Below are positions 1 through 8,593 of a DNA stretch of 30,163 nt, piece after piece. The DNA is from a virus: positions 1 to 30,163 of the IMG/VR virus record IMGVR_UViG_3300047378_000853. One strand, given 5' to 3'. Below the pieces are notes generated by a model. The model had not been told where the DNA came from. It searched no databases and was given only the letters and a program-made list of their open reading frames with translations. Within the stretch, counting starts at the first letter, position 1. Every line of letters begins with the position of its first letter. Made by a program: the position numbers and the translations under genes.

Positions 1-3000
1 CTTCTTGGAACGCAGCTGATTACGATGATGTTAAATGTAAGAGAGATACTGGATACATCATAGATGCAGCTATTACTGATTTACTATATGGTGGAAATGA
101 AAGAAGTATAATCGCTGGTGATTTCTACTACAAATATCCATCACAAGCACAAGGTTCACAATTAGACCAAACTGTTGATGGTATAGTTCATGCTCAAAGA
201 TTATCTGATAAGGTAATGAGTAACACTATTTTAGTAAATCCATCAGTAGAGAGAGAAGGATTATATCAAACAATAGAACAAAATAGAGAATTAGTTCAAG
301 CTGAAGTAATTGCTTACATCTCATCTTCTTGGGTTGGATTCGATTATGATGAAGCTAAATGTAGTAGAGATGTTGGACATATCTTAGATGCAGTTTCAAC
401 TGACTTGAGATATGGAGGAAATGAAAGAAGTGTTATCGCTGGTGAGTACTATTACTTATATCCATCAGAAGCAACAAGTGTTCAAAAAACACAAACAATC
501 GATGGTATCGTACATGCAGCTAACTTAGTTCAAAAACTTATTCAGAATGTTGTATTAGTACAACCTTCAGCAACTAAATTAAGTATTTGGAATACAATTA
601 GAGATAATAGAACTTTAATTCAAAAAGAAGTAACTGAATATATTGATTATGCATATCCATTCTTTACATACAATAGAGAAAAATGTAGAAGAGATGTTGG
701 ACATATCTTAGATGGTGTTGCAACTGATTTCTTATGGGGTGGTAATCAAAGAAGTATTAAAGGTGGAGAATTCTACTACCTATTCCCATCTGAAGCAACT
801 ACTGTACAAAAAGATGAAACTATTGATGGAATTATGTACGCTAAGAATTTACTTAGAGATATAATTACACAACAAACATTATTATCTCCATCAACGGTAT
901 CTAATACCGATGGAAATATCAAAGTAACATCTTTTGAAGCTGTAACATCTTCAATCGCATTAAGTGGTTCATATCAAACTGAAGTTAGTGAATCATATGA
1001 TATTGTAACTGGAATTATAAAAACAGGTATTGAATCATTCACACCTAAAACAGCAACTTATGACCCTGCAAATGGTGATTTTGTAATGACTGTACCTAAG
1101 CATAATTTATATAGTGGTGATAGTATCTATCTGAAACCTGAATCATTTGTATTCACTTGTGATATGGATGGTAATAGAACTGAGCACAAACTTCCATCAA
1201 TTGGACAACCTGCTTACGATAATAGATTAACAATTAAATCAACAACATCAGATACTATAACTGTAAATGTTGGTAAATCAGGTCCAAATGTAGAATACAA
1301 TCCAACAACTGCATCATATGACCCAGCAACTGGGGAATTTGTTGTAACTGTGGCAAGTCATAGTTTAAGTGTTGGAGAGGGTGTGGTAATGTCAGCTGAA
1401 TCATTCGCATTTACTTGTGATATGGATAATGACCAATCAGTTAAATCATATCCAAGAGTAGGAATCGACCCATATTCAGTACGTTCACTTCCTCTTACGG
1501 ATGTAACTGATACTACAATGACATTTAATGTAGGGGCATCAGGTCCGAATAAATATTTCACACCTGTATCTGCTTCATACAACGCTCTAAGTGGAGATAT
1601 GACTCTTACTGTTTCTGAATCATTCGGATTGGGTGTTGGTAGAAGTGTAGTGTTAGAAAACGAATCTATCGCATTTACTTGTGATATGGATAGTAACGCA
1701 ACTACTCACTCTTACCCAAGAAGTGGTTCAGACCCATACGCAGAACAATCAATAAAAATTACTTCAGTTGGTACAACTTCTCATAGTGTAACTGATGCAC
1801 CATATGATTCGGCAACTGGTGATGTAACTATTACAATAGCTAATCACAATTTCAATAATGGAGATTACATCAAATTAGATGATAACTCTCTAACTTATAC
1901 TTGTGTATTAGATAATAATACAACTACAAAATCTTACCCAAGACCTAATTACGATTATCCAAGTGGAAGATGGTTAGAAATTTCTAATGTAACAACTAAC
2001 ACATTCGATATCAATATAGGTTCTTCACCATATGTAGGTTCACATACATTTGTATCAGCAACTACTAATGGATTGAAGAGACAAGATGGAACATTTACAA
2101 TTAATGTTGGTGATGGTGGAAGTGCAAGTGGTTCAATTCATACATTTGTATCTGCATCTAATAGAGCAGTTAAGCATGAACCTCAATCAGTTCATACTTT
2201 CGTATCAGCTTCGAATGGGGCATTAAAACATTTACCTCAATCAGCTCATACATTTATTAGAACTGATAGAGATTCAGTAAGTACATTACCTATATTAACT
2301 GAAAACATTGAAGGGTTAATTAAAATTAATGATACAACTCAATTTACTTCTTCTTTAAGTGGTAGTGGAGTTGAATCAGCTTATGTAACTAGAAGTGTAG
2401 GATTTATTAATGATATTATCAGATTAGGAACCGATGATATTCCTTTCGCATTAGCTAAATGGTTTGATGATACATTGGATGCTCCACAACAACTAACAAC
2501 TGGTTCTTATGTAACTGCTAGTGGTACTTTTGTAACTGATACTGAATTTGGTATTGTAAGTTCTTCATTTGGTCAAATTATCAATATCATTGAAAATGGT
2601 GTTGGTACATTTACACCAACAACTGCGGCTTATAATCCTCTTAACGGAAACTTTATAGTTACTATTCCAAATCATACCTTAGATGTTGGAGAAGAAATTT
2701 ATATAAGACCTGAATCATTCGTATTCACTTGTGATATGGATGGAAATAAAACTGAACATAAACTCCCATCAGTTGGCCAACCTGCTTATACTAATAAATT
2801 AGAGATAATATCAAAAACTGATGATACTATAACTGTAAATGTAGGAGCATCGGGTCCTAATGTTGAATGGACTCCATCTAACGCAACTTATAACCCAGCA
2901 ACTGGTGATTTCGTAATCACAACTGGAACTCACACATTAAGTGTTGGGGAGGGTATCGTATTAGATACTGGTTCATTTGCATTTACTTGTGATATGGATA

Positions 3001-6000
3001 ATGACCAATCTACTAAATCATATCCGAGATTAGGAATAGACCCTTACGCTGGTCGTTCAATGAAACTTACTTCGGTAACTGATACTACAATGACTGTAAA
3101 TGTAGGAGTATCGGGTCCGAATAAATACTTTACACCTGTATCTGCATCTTATAACGCATTAAGTGGTGATATGACTTTAACTGTTTCTGAATCATTTGGT
3201 TTAGGAGTTGGTAGAAGTGTGGTATTGGAAAATGAATCATTTGCATTTACTTGTGACCAAGATTCAGATGCTACAACCCATTCTTATCCACGATTAGGTT
3301 CAGACCCATATGCAGAACAATCAATAGTAATTACTTCAGTTGGTAAAACTCAACATACACCAACCGATGCTCCATATAACTCATTAACTGGTGATGTTAT
3401 TATTACAATAGCTAATCATAATTTTACTAATGGTGATTATATTAAGATTTCTGATAACGGATTATCTTATACTTGTATATTGGATGGAAATAAAGTTAAA
3501 AAATCTTATCCAAGACCTAACTATGATTATCCATCTGGAAGATGGTTACCAATTTCTGATGTAACTACAAATACATTTAAAATTAATATTGGTGCTTCAT
3601 CTTATGTTGGTGAACACACATTCGTATCAGCAGAACAAAATAGTATTGAAAGACAAACTGGTACATTTACAATTAATGTAGGAAATGCTGGAAGTGCTTC
3701 TGGTTCGTTACATACATTTGTATCAGCTTCAGCAAACGCTGTTAAGCATGAACCTCAATCGGTACACACATTTGTATCTGCATCTAAAGCAGCGGTTAAA
3801 CACTTACCTCAATCAGTTCATAAATTTGTTAGAACTGATAAAAATTCAATAAGTGTTTTACCAGCGATTGTAAATAATACTGAAAGCAATATTAAAGTAA
3901 CTAATACAAATCAATTTACTTCTTCTATTGTTGGTTCTATAACTGAAGTTAACAAAGTAAAATCATCAATTGGTATAATTGAAGATATATTACAAAATGG
4001 TACTTCTGTTAAACCAACTGTTGTTAAGAATAACTCTGATAAAAATAACTTAATTAAAGTTACTGATGCAGTTCAAATAACATCAGAATCATTTGGAGAT
4101 AGATTACAACAAAGATTGATTTCATCATCAATCGCAATTGTAACTACAATTGTTGAAAATGGAACTGGTTCATTACCAACTGTTGTTGAGTATGGAACAC
4201 CATCCGATTCACCAAAAACATTAGCAGCTTACAACTTACTAAAAGATAACATTGAATTTATTCAAAGTGAAAGTATCGCTTACTTATCATCTTCTTGGTC
4301 AACTGCATCTTACAATGAAACGAGTTGTAGTAGAGATATTGGGGCAATTATAAGTGGAGCAGCTGAAGATATGTTGTATAACGCAAACTCTTCATCTATA
4401 TTCAATGGTAAGTTCTACTATGATTTCCCATCTAAAGCACAGGGTGCACAATTACAACAAACATTAGATGGTATTAACTACGCTGGTAGATTAGCAGAAA
4501 GTATAGTAAGAGGATACACATTCCAGACTGCATCCGCATTAGTTAGTGGTTCTTATGAGTTAATTAGAAACAATAGAGAATTTATTGAAAATGAAACAAT
4601 TGAATTCTTATCATCTTCTTGGGATGGATTTACTTATAATGAAATAACTTGTAAAAGAGATATTACTCATATTATAGATGCAGTATCAACTGACCTTCTT
4701 TATGGTGGAAATGAAAGAAGTGTAAATGCTGGAGATTACTATTATAGATATCCATCAGCAGCAATAATTGGTGGTGTACCAAATGAGAATAAACAAAAAG
4801 ACCCAACTGTAACTGCAGTAGATTTCGTACAAGGATTTGTATCAGAAATTGTAAGTGGAGCAATATTCCAAACTGCATCAAATGAAGTTGATTATGTTTA
4901 TGATACAATCAGAGAAAATAGAGAATTCTTACAAGCTGAAACTGTAGCATTCGTAAACGCTAAATATCCAAACTTTGAATACAATGAATTAAGTTGTAGT
5001 AGAGATACTGGATTTATTATTGATGCTGTTGCTACTGATTTAAGATATGGTGGAAACCAAAGAGCATTAACCGCTGGTGAATTCTATTATAGATTCCCAT
5101 CTGAAGCAACTGATAACCAATTAGATGAAACAACTGATGCATTAATCTATACTAAAGATTTAATTCAAAAATTAGTTAACAAAGAAACATTATTTATTCC
5201 AACTGGAAGTTTGAATACCGATAATGGAATTAAAGTAACTTCATTCTCACCAGCAACTGGAGGTGATATAACTGATATTACAATTCTTAACACAATTTCA
5301 TCTTCATTCGCAATTGTATCAGATGCAATCTCAAATGGAACAGGTTCAACACCAACTTCATCTAATTATGGGGCAGTTTCTACTGATTCAGATATCCTAA
5401 CTACTTATGGATTGATTACTGAAAGTGTAACATTTATACAAAATGAAGTTGTGGAATATATTTCTTCTTCTTGGGTAGGATTTGATTATGATGATGTTAA
5501 GTGTAGAAGAGATGTTGGATTTATAGTAAATGGTGTAGCAGAAGATTTAAGATACGGAATTGTATCAGCATCTTCGGTAAATGCTAGATTCTATTACCAA
5601 TTCCCATCTGAAGCTAATGGAACTGGTTCTCAAGCTCAACAAACTATTGATGGTATCAATTACGCAGCACAATTAACTGAACAAATCGTTAAAGGTGTAA
5701 CATTTGATTTCCCATCAACTCAAATATCAGCATCAGTTGAATTAATTAGAAATAATAGAGAGTTTATTCAATCTGAATCAATTTCTTACCTAAGTTCTTC
5801 TTGGGAAGGGTTTGATTATGTAGAATCAACTTGTATGAGAGATGTTGGACATATTTTAGATGCAGTATCTACTGATTTACTTTATGGTGGTAACCAAAGA
5901 AGTAAAATTGCAGGAGAATACTACTACAAATATCCTTCATCAGCAACATCAACTCAATTAGAACCAACTACAACGGGTATTAAGTACGCGGGTGATGTGG

Positions 6001-7676
6001 CAAGTAAATTAGTACAAAACGAAATATTCGTAACGGCATCGGCTGAAAGATTAGCTGGTAATAAAGTTCTTTTAGATAACAAAGAATTTATCCAAAATGA
6101 AGTAATATCATATATTTCTTCTTCTTGGAGTACATTTGATTACAATGAAGATAAATGTAAGAGAGATACTGGTTATATCTTAAATGGTGTAGCAACTGAT
6201 TTCTTATATGGTGGAAATGAAAGAGGTAGAGTAAATGGTGAGTACTATTACTTATATCCATCGGATGCAACTGTTAATTTCCAAAGTAATCCAAATGGAC
6301 AATTGAATCAAACAATTGATGGTATCAATTACTCAGCAAGATTGGCTGAAAAAGTGTTAGAAAACATAACATTTGTTACCGCATCTGCTGAAGTATCTGC
6401 ATCAGCTGAATTATTAAGAAACAATAGAAGTTTTGTACAAAACGAAACAATTGAGTTTATCTCATCTTCTTGGAGTAATGTAAAATATAATGAAGATAAG
6501 TGTAGAAGAGATACTGGATATATTATAGATGCAGCTGTAACTGATTTAGTATATGGTGGTAATGAAAGAAGTATTAATGCAGGATTGTACTATTGGAGAT
6601 ATCCTTCAAGAGCAACAAACGCTGGAACACCTTCAGAGCAAAATCAATTAGACCCGACTGTTGATGGAATCAGATTCGCAAATGGAACTTCACAAAATGT
6701 AGTTCAGAATCTACCATACACAACTCCATCGGCTGAAATTACAAATGGTGTTCAGTTATTAAGAGATAATACAACATTTATACAAAAAGAAACAATCGCT
6801 TATCTAAGTTCATCTTGGAGTGAGTTTGAATACAACGAAGTTAGTTGTAGTAGAGATTTAGGATACATCATAGATGCAGTAGCAACTGATTTAACATATG
6901 GTGGTAATGAAAGAGCAGTACAAGCAGGTACATTCTACTACTACATTCCTTCAATCGCTACAACGGAGCAAAAACCACAAACAACTGATGGTATTGATTT
7001 CTCTAAAGGGTTAGCTGAGAAGATAATCAAACAACAACAATTAGTATTCCCAGCATTTTTAAATAATAATGGGGCTACCGCTCTTAGAAACGCTAAGAAA
7101 GTATTACAAGGTAAAGCAATATCGTACACAAACGCTGCTTTCCCTAACTTTATATACAATGAAGAAAAATGTTATAGAGATACTGGTTTCATCTTAGATG
7201 CTATCGCAACTGATATCATTTATGGTGGTAACGAAAGAAGTATTAGAGCAGCTGAATCGTATTACAATGGTATATACGGAAGTGCGGCTGTGGTTATAAA
7301 CGAACAAAAGAAAGAAACTGCAGAAACTAATAGATATTTAAGAACTCAATTCCAATTTGTTGCTAGACAGGCACCAGTTGAAGAGTTTGGTTCTTTAATT
7401 ATTACAACTGGGCATGATTTCTCTTACGCTGGTGCTGGGGTAACTTATAAAGCATTACCTCCTAACCAAGGTGGTGATGGTGTACCTGATCCTGATAAGG
7501 AAATTACTGAAATAGGTGGAGGTAGAGTATTCTTCACATCAGGTAACGAACTTGGTGACTTTAGAATTGGTGGGGGTCTTGTTATTAAACAAGCTTCTGG
7601 TACATTAGAAGGTAGAACATTCTCTAAATCACTATTCTCACTTGTAACACCATTCTCATTAGCACTGCAAGATTAA
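1..7676 (+). CDS. Giant repeat-containing virion structural protein (5' end outside window)
   Basis: The open frame continues upstream of the first ATG at 216: codons from base 3 encode a further copy of the same repeat, so the true start lies before the window. About 2557 residues are visible, ending at TAA 7674-7676. Order: one partial and two full helical units with a Cys-x-Arg-Asp signature (3-899), a beta-rich block duplicated in tandem (about 1041-4184), nine more helical units (about 4218-7370), and a C-terminal cap with YAGAGVTYKALPPNQGG and GGRVFFTSGNELGDFRIGGG. I recall this cap and these repeats from structural proteins of marine T4-like phages. No signal peptide or enzymatic motif is visible. 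Its position ahead of fibre genes suggests a tail or baseplate-associated fibre, which is inference. A role in the capsid or neck cannot be excluded. Confidence 0.85.
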   Translation, partial: SWNAADYDDVKCKRDTGYIIDAAITDLLYGGNERSIIAGDFYYKYPSQAQGSQLDQTVDGIVHAQRLSDKVMSNTILVNPSVEREGLYQTIEQNRELVQAEVIAYISSSWVGFDYDEAKCSRDVGHILDAVSTDLRYGGNERSVIAGEYYYLYPSEATSVQKTQTIDGIVHAANLVQKLIQNVVLVQPSATKLSIWNTIRDNRTLIQKEVTEYIDYAYPFFTYNREKCRRDVGHILDGVATDFLWGGNQRSIKGGEFYYLFPSEATTVQKDETIDGIMYAKNLLRDIITQQTLLSPSTVSNTDGNIKVTSFEAVTSSIALSGSYQTEVSESYDIVTGIIKTGIESFTPKTATYDPANGDFVMTVPKHNLYSGDSIYLKPESFVFTCDMDGNRTEHKLPSIGQPAYDNRLTIKSTTSDTITVNVGKSGPNVEYNPTTASYDPATGEFVVTVASHSLSVGEGVVMSAESFAFTCDMDNDQSVKSYPRVGIDPYSVRSLPLTDVTDTTMTFNVGASGPNKYFTPVSASYNALSGDMTLTVSESFGLGVGRSVVLENESIAFTCDMDSNATTHSYPRSGSDPYAEQSIKITSVGTTSHSVTDAPYDSATGDVTITIANHNFNNGDYIKLDDNSLTYTCVLDNNTTTKSYPRPNYDYPSGRWLEISNVTTNTFDINIGSSPYVGSHTFVSATTNGLKRQDGTFTINVGDGGSASGSIHTFVSASNRAVKHEPQSVHTFVSASNGALKHLPQSAHTFIRTDRDSVSTLPILTENIEGLIKINDTTQFTSSLSGSGVESAYVTRSVGFINDIIRLGTDDIPFALAKWFDDTLDAPQQLTTGSYVTASGTFVTDTEFGIVSSSFGQIINIIENGVGTFTPTTAAYNPLNGNFIVTIPNHTLDVGEEIYIRPESFVFTCDMDGNKTEHKLPSVGQPAYTNKLEIISKTDDTITVNVGASGPNVEWTPSNATYNPATGDFVITTGTHTLSVGEGIVLDTGSFAFTCDMDNDQSTKSYPRLGIDPYAGRSMKLTSVTDTTMTVNVGVSGPNKYFTPVSASYNALSGDMTLTVSESFGLGVGRSVVLENESFAFTCDQDSDATTHSYPRLGSDPYAEQSIVITSVGKTQHTPTDAPYNSLTGDVIITIANHNFTNGDYIKISDNGLSYTCILDGNKVKKSYPRPNYDYPSGRWLPISDVTTNTFKINIGASSYVGEHTFVSAEQNSIERQTGTFTINVGNAGSASGSLHTFVSASANAVKHEPQSVHTFVSASKAAVKHLPQSVHKFVRTDKNSISVLPAIVNNTESNIKVTNTNQFTSSIVGSITEVNKVKSSIGIIEDILQNGTSVKPTVVKNNSDKNNLIKVTDAVQITSESFGDRLQQRLISSSIAIVTTIVENGTGSLPTVVEYGTPSDSPKTLAAYNLLKDNIEFIQSESIAYLSSSWSTASYNETSCSRDIGAIISGAAEDMLYNANSSSIFNGKFYYDFPSKAQGAQLQQTLDGINYAGRLAESIVRGYTFQTASALVSGSYELIRNNREFIENETIEFLSSSWDGFTYNEITCKRDITHIIDAVSTDLLYGGNERSVNAGDYYYRYPSAAIIGGVPNENKQKDPTVTAVDFVQGFVSEIVSGAIFQTASNEVDYVYDTIRENREFLQAETVAFVNAKYPNFEYNELSCSRDTGFIIDAVATDLRYGGNQRALTAGEFYYRFPSEATDNQLDETTDALIYTKDLIQKLVNKETLFIPTGSLNTDNGIKVTSFSPATGGDITDITILNTISSSFAIVSDAISNGTGSTPTSSNYGAVSTDSDILTTYGLITESVTFIQNEVVEYISSSWVGFDYDDVKCRRDVGFIVNGVAEDLRYGIVSASSVNARFYYQFPSEANGTGSQAQQTIDGINYAAQLTEQIVKGVTFDFPSTQISASVELIRNNREFIQSESISYLSSSWEGFDYVESTCMRDVGHILDAVSTDLLYGGNQRSKIAGEYYYKYPSSATSTQLEPTTTGIKYAGDVASKLVQNEIFVTASAERLAGNKVLLDNKEFIQNEVISYISSSWSTFDYNEDKCKRDTGYILNGVATDFLYGGNERGRVNGEYYYLYPSDATVNFQSNPNGQLNQTIDGINYSARLAEKVLENITFVTASAEVSASAELLRNNRSFVQNETIEFISSSWSNVKYNEDKCRRDTGYIIDAAVTDLVYGGNERSINAGLYYWRYPSRATNAGTPSEQNQLDPTVDGIRFANGTSQNVVQNLPYTTPSAEITNGVQLLRDNTTFIQKETIAYLSSSWSEFEYNEVSCSRDLGYIIDAVATDLTYGGNERAVQAGTFYYYIPSIATTEQKPQTTDGIDFSKGLAEKIIKQQQLVFPAFLNNNGATALRNAKKVLQGKAISYTNAAFPNFIYNEEKCYRDTGFILDAIATDIIYGGNERSIRAAESYYNGIYGSAAVVINEQKKETAETNRYLRTQFQFVARQAPVEEFGSLIITTGHDFSYAGAGVTYKALPPNQGGDGVPDPDKEITEIGGGRVFFTSGNELGDFRIGGGLVIKQASGTLEGRTFSKSLFSLVTPFSLALQD
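3..899 (+). repeat. Helical Cys-x-Arg-Asp repeat units 0-2 (within first CDS)
   Basis: Three copies of a unit of roughly 105-115 residues; the first is cut by the window edge. Each full unit starts with an amphipathic stretch such as IRDNRTLIQKEVTEYI, then YNxxKCxRDxGHILDxVxTD, then a LxxGGNxRS turn, then a GEFYYLFPSEAT segment and a final helix that begins TIDGIxxA. The same unit returns nine times at 4218-7370. The pattern of hydrophobic and charged residues suggests mainly alpha-helical folding (inference). Confidence 0.8.
1041..4184 (+). repeat. Tandem duplication, period 1572 nt (524 aa), of an FTCxMD beta-repeat block
   Basis: Copy 1 is about 1041-2612 and copy 2 about 2613-4184. Two anchor points give the same offset: the FTPxTAxY start (1041 versus 2613) and the LPxI motif (2286 versus 3858). 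There is therefore no net insertion or deletion between them. Within each copy are four sub-repeats of the form YxxxTGDxxxTxxxHxLxxG followed by a FTCDMD or YTCxLD strand, SYPR or LPS, and VNVGxSGPN. A run of HTFVSA segments follows. Most base differences between copies are synonymous. The edges are approximate because a related linker (IKVTxxxxxTSS) occurs on both sides and again near 5230. Confidence 0.85.
4218..7370 (+). repeat. Helical Cys-x-Arg-Asp repeat units 3-11 (within first CDS)
   Basis: Nine further units. A linker with IKVT and a SSSFAIV helix (about 5220-5380) separates units 5 and 6. Typical landmarks are NNREFIQNE, then SYISSSW, then YNEDKCKRDTGYI, then DLxYGGNERS, then GEYYYxYPS. 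Unit 3 has lost the GGN turn (YNANSSS) and unit 6 reads YGIVSASS there, so those two are diverged. The last unit replaces the YPS segment with SYYNGIYG before the cap. One cysteine per unit sits at the same place. Confidence 0.8.
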
Positions 7677-7709
7677 GGATAAAAAAGAAAACAAATATTT
7701 ATATAGGAT

Positions 7710-8570
7710 ATGGCAGAAGAATTAATACCACTAAATGCATTTAAATCCGTACTTACCACTTTGACAGGTGATGATGATGTAGTTTATTCAGCTCCAAAAG
7801 GAGTTTCTACTATCTTATTATCAGCTCAGATAACAAATACGGGTGAAGCAAACGAGCCCGTTACTATTAGTATAACAAGTAATAGGGAATTACCAGTACC
7901 TCAAGTAGATTCAATAATTAATTCAGGTAGTTTTTTAAGTGCATCTGCACTTATAGAAAAAAACCAAACTTTTATTGAAAAAGAATCTGCTGCGTATATT
8001 AATTTTCAAAATAATTTAACACAAATTCCATTTAGTTTTACATCTTCCTTTTTTGAAGGATATGTTAAAACTGCTTTGGATGGTGTTGAGGCAGATTTAA
8101 TAGCAGGAGGGACATTACAATCTAAAAAAGCAGCTCTTTCTTATTATAATAAGAATGGGGAAATTTTGATTCCTAATGATTATTTCACTTCATCATATCA
8201 ATCAATAGATTATGCCACTAAATTAGTAGAACAAATACTTATTAATGAATCGGTAACAGGTTCATCGGCTGTATCTAGATTATATCAAGATTCGGTAACA
8301 CAATCCATAGATAATACATTTGTATCAGAAACAGGTTCAATATCAGCATCAGTTGATTTATTGGATGCTATATCCGATACGATATCAACTCCAACGAGAG
8401 TTTTACAAGAACCAGTTGATTTAATTACAAATGTAATTATACCAGCTGGAGATTCATTATCACCGATTGTGGCAGGTAAGTTAGTATTAGAACAACAATT
8501 TTCATTAATTGTATCAGGTTCTACAAATTTAACTGTAATATTATCGATTCTTGAAAGTGCAAACGAATAA
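7710..8570 (+). CDS. Small beta-sandwich-like virion protein with an inserted helical repeat
   Basis: The 286-residue frame begins MAEELIPLNAF, 33 bases after the previous stop. The first 55 or so residues (VVYSAPKGVSTILLSAQITN) and the last 50 (NVIIPAGDSLSPIVAGKLVL and SLIVSGSTNLTVILSILES) align by eye with the start and end of the 110-residue protein at 21548. Between them lie about 170 residues that look like one diverged helical unit of the upstream giant protein: LIEKNQTFIEKESAAYI, then EGYVKTALDGVEADLIAGG, then KAALSYYNKNG, then SIDYATKLVEQIL. The Cys-Arg-Asp signature is lost. The short gap suggests co-transcription and partnership with the giant proteins on either side. The role is inferred as a baseplate or fibre-attachment structural protein; no enzymatic motif is seen. 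No strong Shine-Dalgarno is present; AGGA lies only two bases before the ATG. Confidence 0.75.
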   Translation: MAEELIPLNAFKSVLTTLTGDDDVVYSAPKGVSTILLSAQITNTGEANEPVTISITSNRELPVPQVDSIINSGSFLSASALIEKNQTFIEKESAAYINFQNNLTQIPFSFTSSFFEGYVKTALDGVEADLIAGGTLQSKKAALSYYNKNGEILIPNDYFTSSYQSIDYATKLVEQILINESVTGSSAVSRLYQDSVTQSIDNTFVSETGSISASVDLLDAISDTISTPTRVLQEPVDLITNVIIPAGDSLSPIVAGKLVLEQQFSLIVSGSTNLTVILSILESANE

Positions 8571-8593
8571 TTATATACTAAGACTAATAATAA

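Noticed and set aside
216-218. ATG at 216 as the start of the first gene
   Set aside because: The frame is open upstream to the window edge and encodes another copy of the same helical repeat, so this is an internal methionine.
7696-7703. TATTTATA, i.e. the T4 late promoter box TATAAATA on the minus strand, also at 21181-21188
   Set aside because: It points against the genes, and the same 8-mer occurs by chance inside coding sequence (for example near 28267). Not enough to call a promoter.
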